DNA of 18,667 nucleotides from DATJWY01 sp035500775. GTDB taxonomy: Bacteria; Pseudomonadota; Alphaproteobacteria; Acetobacterales; Acetobacteraceae. The translations under genes and the position numbers were made by a program. Each line of letters starts with the position of its first letter. The first letter of the stretch is position 1. The notes beneath the pieces were generated by a model. The model saw nothing but the letters and a program-made list of their open reading frames with translations. It ran no database searches and was not told the origin of the DNA. Location of the stretch: positions 1 to 18,667 of the forward strand of contig DATJWY010000145.1 of assembly GCA_035500775.1 (NCBI GenBank), written 5' to 3'. Shown here piece after piece: positions 1-6,098 of the stretch.

Positions 1-126
1 TCCGTGGCAAGGCGCCGGCCGGCATAGGGCGCGGTGGGCCTGGCCTGTCGTGGAAGGGGGCGGCGGAGGCATTGCCTCCGATCCTGCCGCCGGGACGGTG
101 CGCGTCGTTCTCGCATGCGCGGGGGT

Positions 127-155
127 GAACCGCCCCGGAAATCCAGGGGCGGTTC
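127..155 (-). terminator. Hairpin downstream of tRNA-Leu
   Basis: A perfect 10-bp inverted repeat (127-136 with 146-155, 9-nt loop) begins 9 nt beyond the 3' end of the tRNA. No T-run follows on the minus strand, so it may be a transcript-end or processing structure rather than a classical intrinsic terminator. Confidence 0.5.
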
Positions 156-164
156 GGCGCTGAA

Positions 165-245
165 TGCCCGCCGCCGGACTCGAACCGGCACGCCCGAAAG
201 CTGCGGATTTTAAGTCCGCTGCGTCTACCATTCCGCCAGGCGGGC
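165..245 (-). tRNA. tRNA-Leu (anticodon UAA)
   Basis: Read on the minus strand, the sequence folds as a class II tRNA. A 7-bp acceptor stem pairs GCCCGCC with GGCGGGC, with A as discriminator. The anticodon stem GCGGA/TCCGC encloses the loop CTTAAAA, giving anticodon TAA. A long variable region of about 13 nt follows, then a T-arm GCCGG-TTCGAGT-CCGGC. The anticodon and long variable arm identify tRNA-Leu reading UUA/UUG. CCA is not encoded. This tRNA serves codons that are rare in such a GC-rich genome. A perfect 10-bp inverted repeat lies just downstream. Confidence 0.97.
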
Positions 246-548
246 GAAGCGGCGCAAAGCTGCCTCGCGGGTTCCGCTCTGTCCAGACCGGATCGGCTGC
301 CGTGTGTGCCACCGCGCCTTGCGTGGCCGGATCGGGCTGTGCCGCCCGCTTTCCGCTAGGCCATGGGCGGGGCAAGGGCAATATCAGCCGGGCCGGAACC
401 GATCTGGCGGGTGAAACAGCCTGAAAACCAAGGACATGGAGCGGTTCCGGCCCGCTCGCCCTCCTTCCCGGCTTGACGGGCGCCGCCGCCCATCGGACTG
501 ATTCCGGGCAAGTGCCGTTCCAGCCGCAAGGGGTTCCCAGGCCGTTTT
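246..548. other. Intergenic leader between tRNA-Leu and the PBP gene
   Basis: About 300 bp, GC-rich, with no credible gene. A TTGACG hexamer at 473-478 (+) could be a -35 box for the downstream PBP gene, but no good -10 stands at the right distance. I see no repeat copy here. Confidence 0.4.
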
Positions 549-2387
549 ATGTATCGCGCACCCGGCTACACCCCGCCGCCGCGCCCGCCCGTCGATTTCC
601 CGGCCGAGCCGCCGCCCGCGCCGCGACCCGAACCCCCGCGGCGTCCGCGCCGCGCCTCCTGGCGGCTGATCCGCTGGTCGCTGATCGGCCTGGTCTGGGG
701 CGCGATCGGGCTGACCGTGCTGTTCGTCTGGGCGCTGCGCGACCTGCCGCACCCGGAAACCGCGCTGGACGCCATCCGCCGCCCGAGCCTGGTGCTGGAG
801 GACCGGCTCGGCCGCACCTACGCCACCTTCGGCGACGTGGTCGGCGATCCGCTGCGCCTGCCGCAAATGGCGCGCTGCCTGCCGCCCGCCATCGTGGCGG
901 TGGAGGACCGGCGCTTCTGGGAGCATGGCGGCATCGACCCGCGCGGCCTGCTGCGCGCCGCGACGGTCAACCTGCTGGCCGGGCGGGTGGTGCAGGGCGG
1001 CTCCACCCTGACGCAGCAGGTGGCGAAGAACCTGTTCCTCACCAACGCCCGCACCTTCCGCCGCAAGATCCAGGAATTGCTGCTCACCCTTTGGCTGGAG
1101 CGGCATTTCACCAAGCAGGAGATCCTCGAGATCTATCTCGACCGGGTCTATCTCGGCTCCGGCGCCTGGGGCGTGGACGCGGCGGCGAAGCTCTATTTCG
1201 GCACCTCCGCCCGGCGTCTGGAGCTGTGGCAATGCGCGGTGCTCGCCGGGTTGCCGCGCGCGCCCTCGCGCTTCAACCCGCGCACCGACCCCGATGCCGC
1301 GACCGCCCGCGCCCGCGAGGTGCTCTCCGCCATGACGGAGGCCGGCGCCATCACCGAGGCGCAGGCCAAGGCCGCCGCCGCCCGCATCCATTTCCCCGCC
1401 TATGGCGGCAATGCCGGCTGGTTCGCCGACTGGGCCGCCCAGGCGGCGCAGCGCGTGGTGCCGGAGGATACTGACGCGGAGCTCCGCACCACGCTCGATC
1501 CGCGCCTGCAACCGGTGGTGGAGTCGCGGCTCGCCGCCATGCTGGACGGGCCGGGCCACGCCGCCGGGGCCGGGCAGGGCGCCGTGGTGGTGCTGGATGC
1601 CGCGACCGGCCAAGTGCGCGCCATGGCCGGCGGGCGGGATTGGCATCAGAGCTCGTTCAACCGCGCCGTCCTGGCCCGCCGCCAGCCCGGCTCGGCCTTC
1701 AAGCCCTTCGTCTGGCTCACGGCGCTGGAGCATGGCGCGCGCCCGGACGATACGGTGCTCGACGCCCCGATTCATGTCGGCGGCTGGAACCCGGTGGATT
1801 TCGAGCCGGGCTTCAAGGGCGAGGTGACGCTGGAGGAGGCGCTGGCGGAGTCGCTGAACACGCCCGCGGTGCGGCTGCTGCTGCGCTCTGGCGGGCCGGA
1901 AGCGGTGGCTTCGGTCGCGCACCGGCTCGGCATCGCCGATACGCTGCCGCGGAACGCCTCGCTCGCCCTCGGCACCGGAGAGGTCGGCGTGCTGGAGATG
2001 GCGGCGGCCTATGCCAGCTTCTTCAATGGCGGCTACGCGGTGACGCCGACCGCGATCCTCGGCGGCGAGGCGGACCACCAGCCGCTCGCCGTGCCGGCTC
2101 CGGAGCAGCGCCGGGTGATCGACCCCGATCTGGCGGCGATGATGGTGCGCATGCTGGGCGCGGTGGTCGCGCGCGGCACCGGGCACGCGGCGGCGGTGCC
2201 AGGGCGGTTCGTCGGCGGCAAGACCGGCACGACCCAGGATTCCCGCGACGCCTGGTTCATCGGCACGGTGAACGGCACCGTCATCGCCGTCTGGCTCGGC
2301 AACGATGATGACCGGCCGATGCGCGGTGTGACCGGCGGCAGCCTGCCGGCGACGCTGTTCCATCAGATCGCGCTGGCGGTGCGGTAG
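549..2387 (+). CDS. Class A penicillin-binding protein (PBP1-type transglycosylase/transpeptidase)
   Basis: A 612-residue bifunctional peptidoglycan synthase that would polymerise lipid II and crosslink stem peptides on the periplasmic face. A proline-rich cytoplasmic tail (about 1-38) leads into one membrane helix (about 42-63). The GT51 domain carries the EDRRFW motif with catalytic Glu119, then GGSTLTQQ (about 150-157) and the EILEIYLD motif near 191-198. The transpeptidase domain has all three motifs: S382-A-F-K385, S435-L-N437 and K558-T-G560. It is short for PBP1a (no large OB-fold insert) and resembles compact alphaproteobacterial class A PBPs. The ATG at 549 has only a weak upstream purine stretch. 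A double-hairpin repeat starts at the stop codon. Family is certain; which numbered PBP it is cannot be told. Confidence 0.95.
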   Translation: MYRAPGYTPPPRPPVDFPAEPPPAPRPEPPRRPRRASWRLIRWSLIGLVWGAIGLTVLFVWALRDLPHPETALDAIRRPSLVLEDRLGRTYATFGDVVGDPLRLPQMARCLPPAIVAVEDRRFWEHGGIDPRGLLRAATVNLLAGRVVQGGSTLTQQVAKNLFLTNARTFRRKIQELLLTLWLERHFTKQEILEIYLDRVYLGSGAWGVDAAAKLYFGTSARRLELWQCAVLAGLPRAPSRFNPRTDPDAATARAREVLSAMTEAGAITEAQAKAAAARIHFPAYGGNAGWFADWAAQAAQRVVPEDTDAELRTTLDPRLQPVVESRLAAMLDGPGHAAGAGQGAVVVLDAATGQVRAMAGGRDWHQSSFNRAVLARRQPGSAFKPFVWLTALEHGARPDDTVLDAPIHVGGWNPVDFEPGFKGEVTLEEALAESLNTPAVRLLLRSGGPEAVASVAHRLGIADTLPRNASLALGTGEVGVLEMAAAYASFFNGGYAVTPTAILGGEADHQPLAVPAPEQRRVIDPDLAAMMVRMLGAVVARGTGHAAAVPGRFVGGKTGTTQDSRDAWFIGTVNGTVIAVWLGNDDDRPMRGVTGGSLPATLFHQIALAVR

Positions 2388-2450
2388 GCAAGGCCAGGGC
2401 TCTGCCGTGGACCCGCCAAAGGCCGTGGGCCTTTGGAAACCAATACATTT
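2388..2450 (+). repeat. Double-hairpin repeat, CCAAAGG family, copy 1 (terminator-like)
   Basis: Begins directly after the PBP stop codon. A G/C-rich imperfect stem is followed by a perfect 9-bp stem CCAAAGGCC/GGCCTTTGG (2416-2424 with 2428-2436, loop GTG), then AAACC and a short T-rich stretch. Position and structure fit an intrinsic terminator for the PBP gene. The family recurs at 2509, 2703, 11098, 11936, 16616 and 16762. Confidence 0.85.
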
Positions 2451-2506
2451 TTCCTGGTGACGTCAGCCGTCCGAAAACCACGGATGCAGTCAAGAAAACA
2501 AAAGGA

Positions 2507-2552
2507 TTCCAAAGGCTAAGCCTTTGGCGGGGTCCAGGGGCGGGGCCCCTGG
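2507..2552 (-). repeat. Double-hairpin repeat, CCAAAGG family, copy 2
   Basis: Inverted relative to copy 1. An 8-bp CCAAAGGC/GCCTTTGG stem (2509-2516 with 2520-2527) is followed by an 8-bp CCAGGGGC/GCCCCTGG stem (2534-2541 with 2545-2552). Two further small hairpins follow at 2587-2604 and 2617-2631, so the block to 2694 is stem-rich and non-coding. Confidence 0.82.
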
Positions 2553-2699
2553 CCTTCGATTCCGGCGCATGGAACGAGGCCCGGCAGCAGGGGGTAAGCC
2601 CTGCGTGGGTGGGGTGGGACGTGAGACGTCCGGCGGCGGGCGCAACTCCTGGTTTGCCTGCGGCGGGGCTGGTTCGCTAAAATGGCGGCGCGGACAGGA

Positions 2700-2750
2700 A
2701 GGGCAGGGCGCTGCCCTGCACCCGCCAAAGGGCGAAGCCCTTTGGAAACC
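2700..2750 (+). repeat. Double-hairpin repeat, CCAAAGG family, copy 3
   Basis: A perfect 7-bp GCAGGGC/GCCCTGC stem (2703-2709 with 2713-2719) and a perfect 9-bp CCAAAGGGC/GCCCTTTGG stem (2725-2733 with 2737-2745, GAA loop). It lies about 110 bp upstream of the SelA-like start codon, in copy 1 orientation. Arms differ from copy 1 but stay paired. Confidence 0.85.
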
Positions 2751-2857
2751 CTTCACCAAGTCGGGTTTTGCGACCGCTTGCCTTCGGAGCGCGGGGGTGG
2801 CGCAATATCCGCGTTCGAGGTCAAGCCGCGGCCATCCGGTCCGGCAGGAGATCCCCC

Positions 2858-4138
2858 ATGGAAGAGCAAGACGGGTCACAGGTGGAAACGTCGCGCCAAA
2901 TACCGCCGGTCACCGAGGCGCAACCAGTCGTCGCCGACACCGCGGCGGCGATTCTCGCCCGTGCCTCGGAGGCGCCGGACCCCGCGCGCCTGCCTGTCCT
3001 TCGCCGCGCCATCAACGGCACCGGCCTCCTCCTGCCCGCCGCTCTCGGCCGGGCGCCGCTCGCCGAGGCGGCGGCCGAGGCCGTGGCCGAGGTGGCGCGC
3101 GGCTACTGCACCCTGGAACTCAACCCTGAGACGGGGCATGGCGAGGCGCGCACGGAAACAGTGGAGTCACTGTTGCGTGATCTGGCCGGCGCCGAGACGG
3201 CGCTCGTCGTCAATACCCATGCCGCCGCCCTGCTGCTGGCCCTGAGTGCCTGCGCCGCCGGCGGGGAAATCGTGGTCGCGCGCGGCGAGGTCGGCGACAG
3301 CGACGCGTTCAGCCTGCTGGAGATGATCCGGCAGAGCGGCGCCCGGCTGGTGGAAGTCGGCGCCGCCAACCGGGTGCGGCTCGCGGACTACCAGGCGGCG
3401 ATCGGGCCGGCGACGCGGGCGATCCTCAAGGTGCGGCCGGATGATTACCGGATCGTCGGCGCCGCCGCCTCGCCCGCGCTGGCGGAGCTGGCCGGGCTCG
3501 CCCAGGAGCATGGGCTGATCCTGATCGAGGATCTCGGCGGCGCCACCCTGTCCGGGCTGACCCTGCCGGAAGGTGGGCGGGAACCGGCGCTGCGCGCGTC
3601 CGTTGCCGCCGGGGCGGACATCGTCACCTGTGGCGGCAACAGGCTGCTGGGCGGGCCGCAGAGCGGGTTGCTGGTCGGCCGGCAGGCGGCGATCGACCCG
3701 CTGCGCCGGCATCCGCTGCTCGGCGCGCTGCGGGCGGACAAGCTCGCGCTCGCCGCGCTGGAGGCGACGCTGCGCCTGCACCGCGCCGGTCCGCCGCGCG
3801 CCATCCCGGTCCTCCGCATGCTGACGCAGAGCGAGGCGGCGTTGCGCGACCGGGCCGAACGTCTCGGGGCCATGCTGCCGGAGCCGGTGCTGTACCGCAT
3901 CGAGGCTTCCATCGCCTATGCCGGCGGCGTTCCCCTGCCGGACCGGGCGCTGAGCAGCACCGCGATCGGCCTCGCCGTGGAGGGGCTGGACGCAGAGGAA
4001 CTGGCCCGCCGCCTGCGCCTGCACCGGCCCGCGGTGATCGGCCGCATCGAGGACGATCTGGTGATGCTGGACATGCTGGCGATCACCGATGACGAGCTTG
4101 CCGACTGCGCCGAGGCGATCAGCGCGGCGCTCGCTTAG
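2858..4138 (+). CDS. SelA-like PLP-fold protein lacking the catalytic lysine
   Basis: A 426-residue protein with the SelA (L-seryl-tRNA(Sec) selenium transferase) fold type I signature. Family segments appear in order: LRRAINGTG...LGRAPL (49-68), the GAETALVVN block (111-119), EVGAANRVRLADY (166-178), IEDLGGATLSGL (223-234), GGPQSGLLVG (265-274), LRADKLALAALEATLR (291-306) and VIGRIEDDLVMLD (393-405). SelA normally reads SGDKLLGGPQ, the lysine binding PLP; here it is GGNRLLGGPQ, with Asn261 and Arg262 (AGG). The usual HTNLGR and YSNLE segments are also changed to PAALGR and YCTLE. Start ATG 2858 has AGGAG at 2846-2850 with 7-nt spacing. No selB, selD or selenoprotein gene is in the window. 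Classical selenium transferase activity is therefore doubtful; it may be a diverged paralogue or a decaying selA. Confidence 0.85.
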   Translation: MEEQDGSQVETSRQIPPVTEAQPVVADTAAAILARASEAPDPARLPVLRRAINGTGLLLPAALGRAPLAEAAAEAVAEVARGYCTLELNPETGHGEARTETVESLLRDLAGAETALVVNTHAAALLLALSACAAGGEIVVARGEVGDSDAFSLLEMIRQSGARLVEVGAANRVRLADYQAAIGPATRAILKVRPDDYRIVGAAASPALAELAGLAQEHGLILIEDLGGATLSGLTLPEGGREPALRASVAAGADIVTCGGNRLLGGPQSGLLVGRQAAIDPLRRHPLLGALRADKLALAALEATLRLHRAGPPRAIPVLRMLTQSEAALRDRAERLGAMLPEPVLYRIEASIAYAGGVPLPDRALSSTAIGLAVEGLDAEELARRLRLHRPAVIGRIEDDLVMLDMLAITDDELADCAEAISAALA

Positions 4139-4227
4139 AGCGGGCGCCAGCCGGACCGGAATTCGGTCTGGCTGATAAGAGCGCCCGCGAAAACACGGAC
4201 ACGCTTCGGGTGGAAACACCCGAAGCG
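4136..4227. repeat. AGAGCG double-hairpin repeat, copy 1; overlaps the SelA-like stop codon
   Basis: The element starts TAGAGCG and its TAG is the SelA-like stop codon. Hairpin 1 has an 8-bp outer stem GCGGGCGC/GCGCCCGC (4140-4147 with 4181-4188). Inside it is an 11-bp inner stem (4148-4158 with 4164-4174, one G-T pair). Hairpin 2 is a perfect 11-bp stem with a GAAA loop (4202-4212 with 4217-4227). It sits between convergent genes. Confidence 0.8.
4202..4227. terminator. Probable bidirectional terminator hairpin
   Basis: A perfect 11-bp stem capped by a GAAA tetraloop, 64 bp after the SelA-like stop and 14 bp from the end of the convergent 78-codon gene. It lacks a T-run, so Rho-independent action is likely but not certain. 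Confidence 0.5.
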
Positions 4228-4240
4228 GCGGAGCCGGCCG

Positions 4241-4477
4241 TCAGACGGCGACCAGGTGCTCCTCGTCCACCATCGGCAGCGAAATCCAGGTGGTCATCCG
4301 GCCGTCCGGCCGGTCCGGCTCCAGGTCGCGGCGATAGGCGATGGCGTGGTGGTTCCAGGCGATCCTGATGGTCTGGTTGAATTCCAGTCGCTTGCGGGAC
4401 ACGTAGGGGGCGCCGCCCACCGTCACGTCCACACTCACGCCCTTGGGCCAGTTCCGGTTCGCCAGAATGATCACCAT
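4241..4477 (-). CDS. Small conserved-looking hypothetical protein (78 aa)
   Basis: I do not recognise this family. The product is a soluble mixed-charge protein of 78 residues with no cysteine, signal peptide or membrane segment. It opens with a hydrophobic VIILANRNW segment and ends with an acidic DEEHLVAV tail. GGAGG (4479-4483 region, minus strand) lies only 2 nt before the ATG but 5 nt before the GTG of codon 2, so GTG may be the real start. A sigma70-like promoter stands about 130 bp upstream at 4612-4641, and a terminator-like hairpin follows the stop. Promoter, ribosome site and terminator together argue that it is real. Function unknown. Confidence 0.55.
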   Translation of the reverse strand: MVIILANRNWPKGVSVDVTVGGAPYVSRKRLEFNQTIRIAWNHHAIAYRRDLEPDRPDGRMTTWISLPMVDEEHLVAV

Positions 4478-4599
4478 TGCCTCCGCAGGACGGACCGTCG
4501 GGCGCCTACCCGGCGGCCGCTTTCATTGCTGTAACAAAACCGTTGCACGAATAGGATTTTCGCGTGCGGCGGGGAAGTCTGATTCTCGGCTAAACGTAC

Positions 4600-4628
4600 A
4601 ATGATTGAGTCATTATAGGCTCATAATG
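4600..4628. promoter_or_regulatory. Overlapping operator-like palindromes on the -10 box
   Basis: AATGA-TTGAG-TCATT (4600-4604 with 4610-4614) covers the predicted start site. CATTAT-6 nt-ATAATG (4611-4616 with 4623-4628) covers the -10 box. Both arm pairs are perfect. The placement fits a repressor site, but no regulator gene is nearby and the binding protein is unknown. Confidence 0.35.
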
Positions 4629-4641
4629 CAAAAATTGTCCA
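4612..4641 (-). promoter_or_regulatory. Sigma70-type promoter for the 78-codon gene
   Basis: On the minus strand TGGACA (4636-4641, 5/6 to consensus) and a perfect TATAAT (4612-4617) are separated by 18 bp. Predicted transcription start is near 4605, giving a leader of about 128 nt. The region 4545-4670 is markedly AT-rich against a GC-rich background. Two palindromes overlap the -10 box. Confidence 0.55.
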
Positions 4642-4739
4642 TAAAATGATTAATAATCCCTATTCGGCATGGCGTTGGCAGGCGGCGCGGATCACGGCCC
4701 CTGGTCTTGCCAAGGAGGTCTCACCCCGGCCGCCGGCCA

Positions 4740-5855
4740 TCAGCCCTCACCGGGTGGGGCGGCGTTGACGAGGCCGGGCGGCTTCACCGGCGGCAGTGTC
4801 ATCGCCTGGGCGGGGTCGGGCCGGTGCTTTCGCGTCATCACCGGCAGGCTTTGCGGCTGCCCCGTGCGCAGCGCCTCCTCGATGGCGGCGCAGACCCGCA
4901 CATCGGCGTAGCCTTCCTCACCATCCGGCTCCGGCTCCCGCCCCGTCAGCACGCAGTCGGAGAAATAGCGGATCTCGGCGCCGAACTGGTCCACTTCCGG
5001 GAATTCCTGCCGGATCTCCCGTCCGTCCCGCTGCATCCGGTAGGCGGCGGCGATGCCGGGGCCGAAGTCGAAGCCTGGCGAGACCTCGATATCGCCCTGC
5101 GTGCCGATCAGGCGGTACTGGTCCACCGGCGCGGTGCTGTAGGCGACGAGGAACTGGGCCTGGCGCCCGTCATCGAAGCCGAGGCTGACGCTGACGCTGT
5201 CATGGAAATCGAAGCCGCCGGAACGGCCGCCGCTGGCGACGATCTCCAGCGGTTCCTCGCCGAACAGCATGCGGGCGGCGTTGATCGGGTAGAGGCCCAG
5301 ATCCGCCACCGGCCCGGACCAGAATCCGTGCTGCATCCGGTGGTTGCGCGGATCGACCGGCCGGGTGAGCACGGCGCTGAACAGGCGCGGCTCGCCGATG
5401 ACGCCGGCGCGCACCCGGCGCAGCATGTCGAGCGTGCCCGGCTCGAAATGCAGCCGGTAGGCGCTCATCAGCGTGCCGCCGCCGCGCTCGGCCGCGGCCA
5501 TGATCTCCTGGCACTCCTGCTCGCTGGTCGCCATCGGCGTTTCCAGCAACAGGTGCAGCCCGGCCTTGAGCGCCGGCACGGCGTAATCCCGGTGCAGCGT
5601 GTTCGGCAATGCCAGATACACGGCGTCGATATCCGGATGCGTCAGCATCCGGTCGTATTCCGCGTAGCCGAAGACATGGCGGATGCCGTAACGCGTTGCC
5701 AGCGCCTGGCCCTTGCTGGCATCGCCGGTGACGAGCGCGACCACCTCCGCGTTGCCGGCATTGGCGATCGCCGGCAGGAAGGCCGCCTGCGTGACCCAGC
5801 CGGCGCCGACCACCGCGAAGCGCACCTTGCCGGACGCGGGTTTCCTGGCCGTCAT
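4740..5855 (-). CDS. Gfo/Idh/MocA family NAD(P)-dependent oxidoreductase
   Basis: A 371-residue oxidoreductase. An N-terminal Rossmann domain carries GAGW (17-20) for NAD(P). The C-terminal domain follows the glucose-fructose oxidoreductase type, with SAYRLHFEP (131-139) and DLGLYPINAARMLFG (185-199). The family's EKP motif is ETP here (E105-T106-P107), so the conserved lysine near the nicotinamide and substrate is missing. The substrate is probably a sugar or polyol, but cannot be named. I chose ATG 5855, which has a GAGGGG ribosome site at 7 nt; an upstream ATG at 5912 would read through the AGAGCG repeat. It stands alone, with a double-hairpin repeat upstream. Confidence 0.9.
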   Translation of the reverse strand: MTARKPASGKVRFAVVGAGWVTQAAFLPAIANAGNAEVVALVTGDASKGQALATRYGIRHVFGYAEYDRMLTHPDIDAVYLALPNTLHRDYAVPALKAGLHLLLETPMATSEQECQEIMAAAERGGGTLMSAYRLHFEPGTLDMLRRVRAGVIGEPRLFSAVLTRPVDPRNHRMQHGFWSGPVADLGLYPINAARMLFGEEPLEIVASGGRSGGFDFHDSVSVSLGFDDGRQAQFLVAYSTAPVDQYRLIGTQGDIEVSPGFDFGPGIAAAYRMQRDGREIRQEFPEVDQFGAEIRYFSDCVLTGREPEPDGEEGYADVRVCAAIEEALRTGQPQSLPVMTRKHRPDPAQAMTLPPVKPPGLVNAAPPGEG

Positions 5856-5878
5856 GTCGTTTCCCCTCGGCTCGGTCG

Positions 5879-5986
5879 CTAGAGCGGGATGGTCGCTGAA
5901 GGACGCGCTCATCCCGCTCTAGGTCTTTGTTTTGGCGAGCAAGTGAATGGGCTCAGGTGGTTCCACCTGAACCCATCTTGCTCTAG
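5879..5986. repeat. AGAGCG double-hairpin repeat, copy 2
   Basis: Hairpin 1 has a perfect 12-bp stem CTAGAGCGGGAT/ATCCCGCTCTAG (5879-5890 with 5911-5922). A T-rich spacer follows. Hairpin 2 has a perfect 7-bp outer stem GAGCAAG/CTTGCTC (5937-5943 with 5977-5983) and a 14-bp inner stem with one mismatch (5947-5960 with 5963-5976). It lies between the EAL-protein stop (6099) and the oxidoreductase start (5855). It may end the upstream transcript or sit in the oxidoreductase leader. Confidence 0.85.
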
Positions 5987-6061
5987 CGTAACGTGGCTGG
6001 CGGGCCAATGTTGCCGCGTGCGCGGATCGTGATTTCCCTTATACAGCGTCGCGATCCTGTT

Positions 6062-6090
6062 CCACGAAAGTCAAAACTTTCGCACCGTGG
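6062..6090 (-). terminator. Hairpin after the GGDEF-EAL gene
   Basis: A perfect 7-bp stem CGAAAGT/ACTTTCG (6065-6071 with 6076-6082, CAAA loop), flanked by CCAC/GTGG arms, starts 9 nt after the stop codon of the EAL gene on the minus strand. A possible TATAAG -10 box for the oxidoreductase lies beyond it at 6038-6043, without a good -35. Confidence 0.4.
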
Positions 6091-6098
6091 GATCCGGG

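Noticed and set aside
384..2363. 659-codon reading frame on the minus strand over the PBP gene
   Set aside because: It is antisense to a gene with all class A PBP motifs, is Arg/His/Gly-rich without family features, and is a GC-bias artefact.
2490..2879. 129-codon minus-strand frame between the PBP and SelA-like genes
   Set aside because: Mostly translated hairpin repeats; no promoter, ribosome site or domain.
4707..5882. 391-codon plus-strand frame over the oxidoreductase
   Set aside because: Shadow frame. A good AAGGAGGT at 4710-4717 precedes it, but no start codon lies at a suitable distance.
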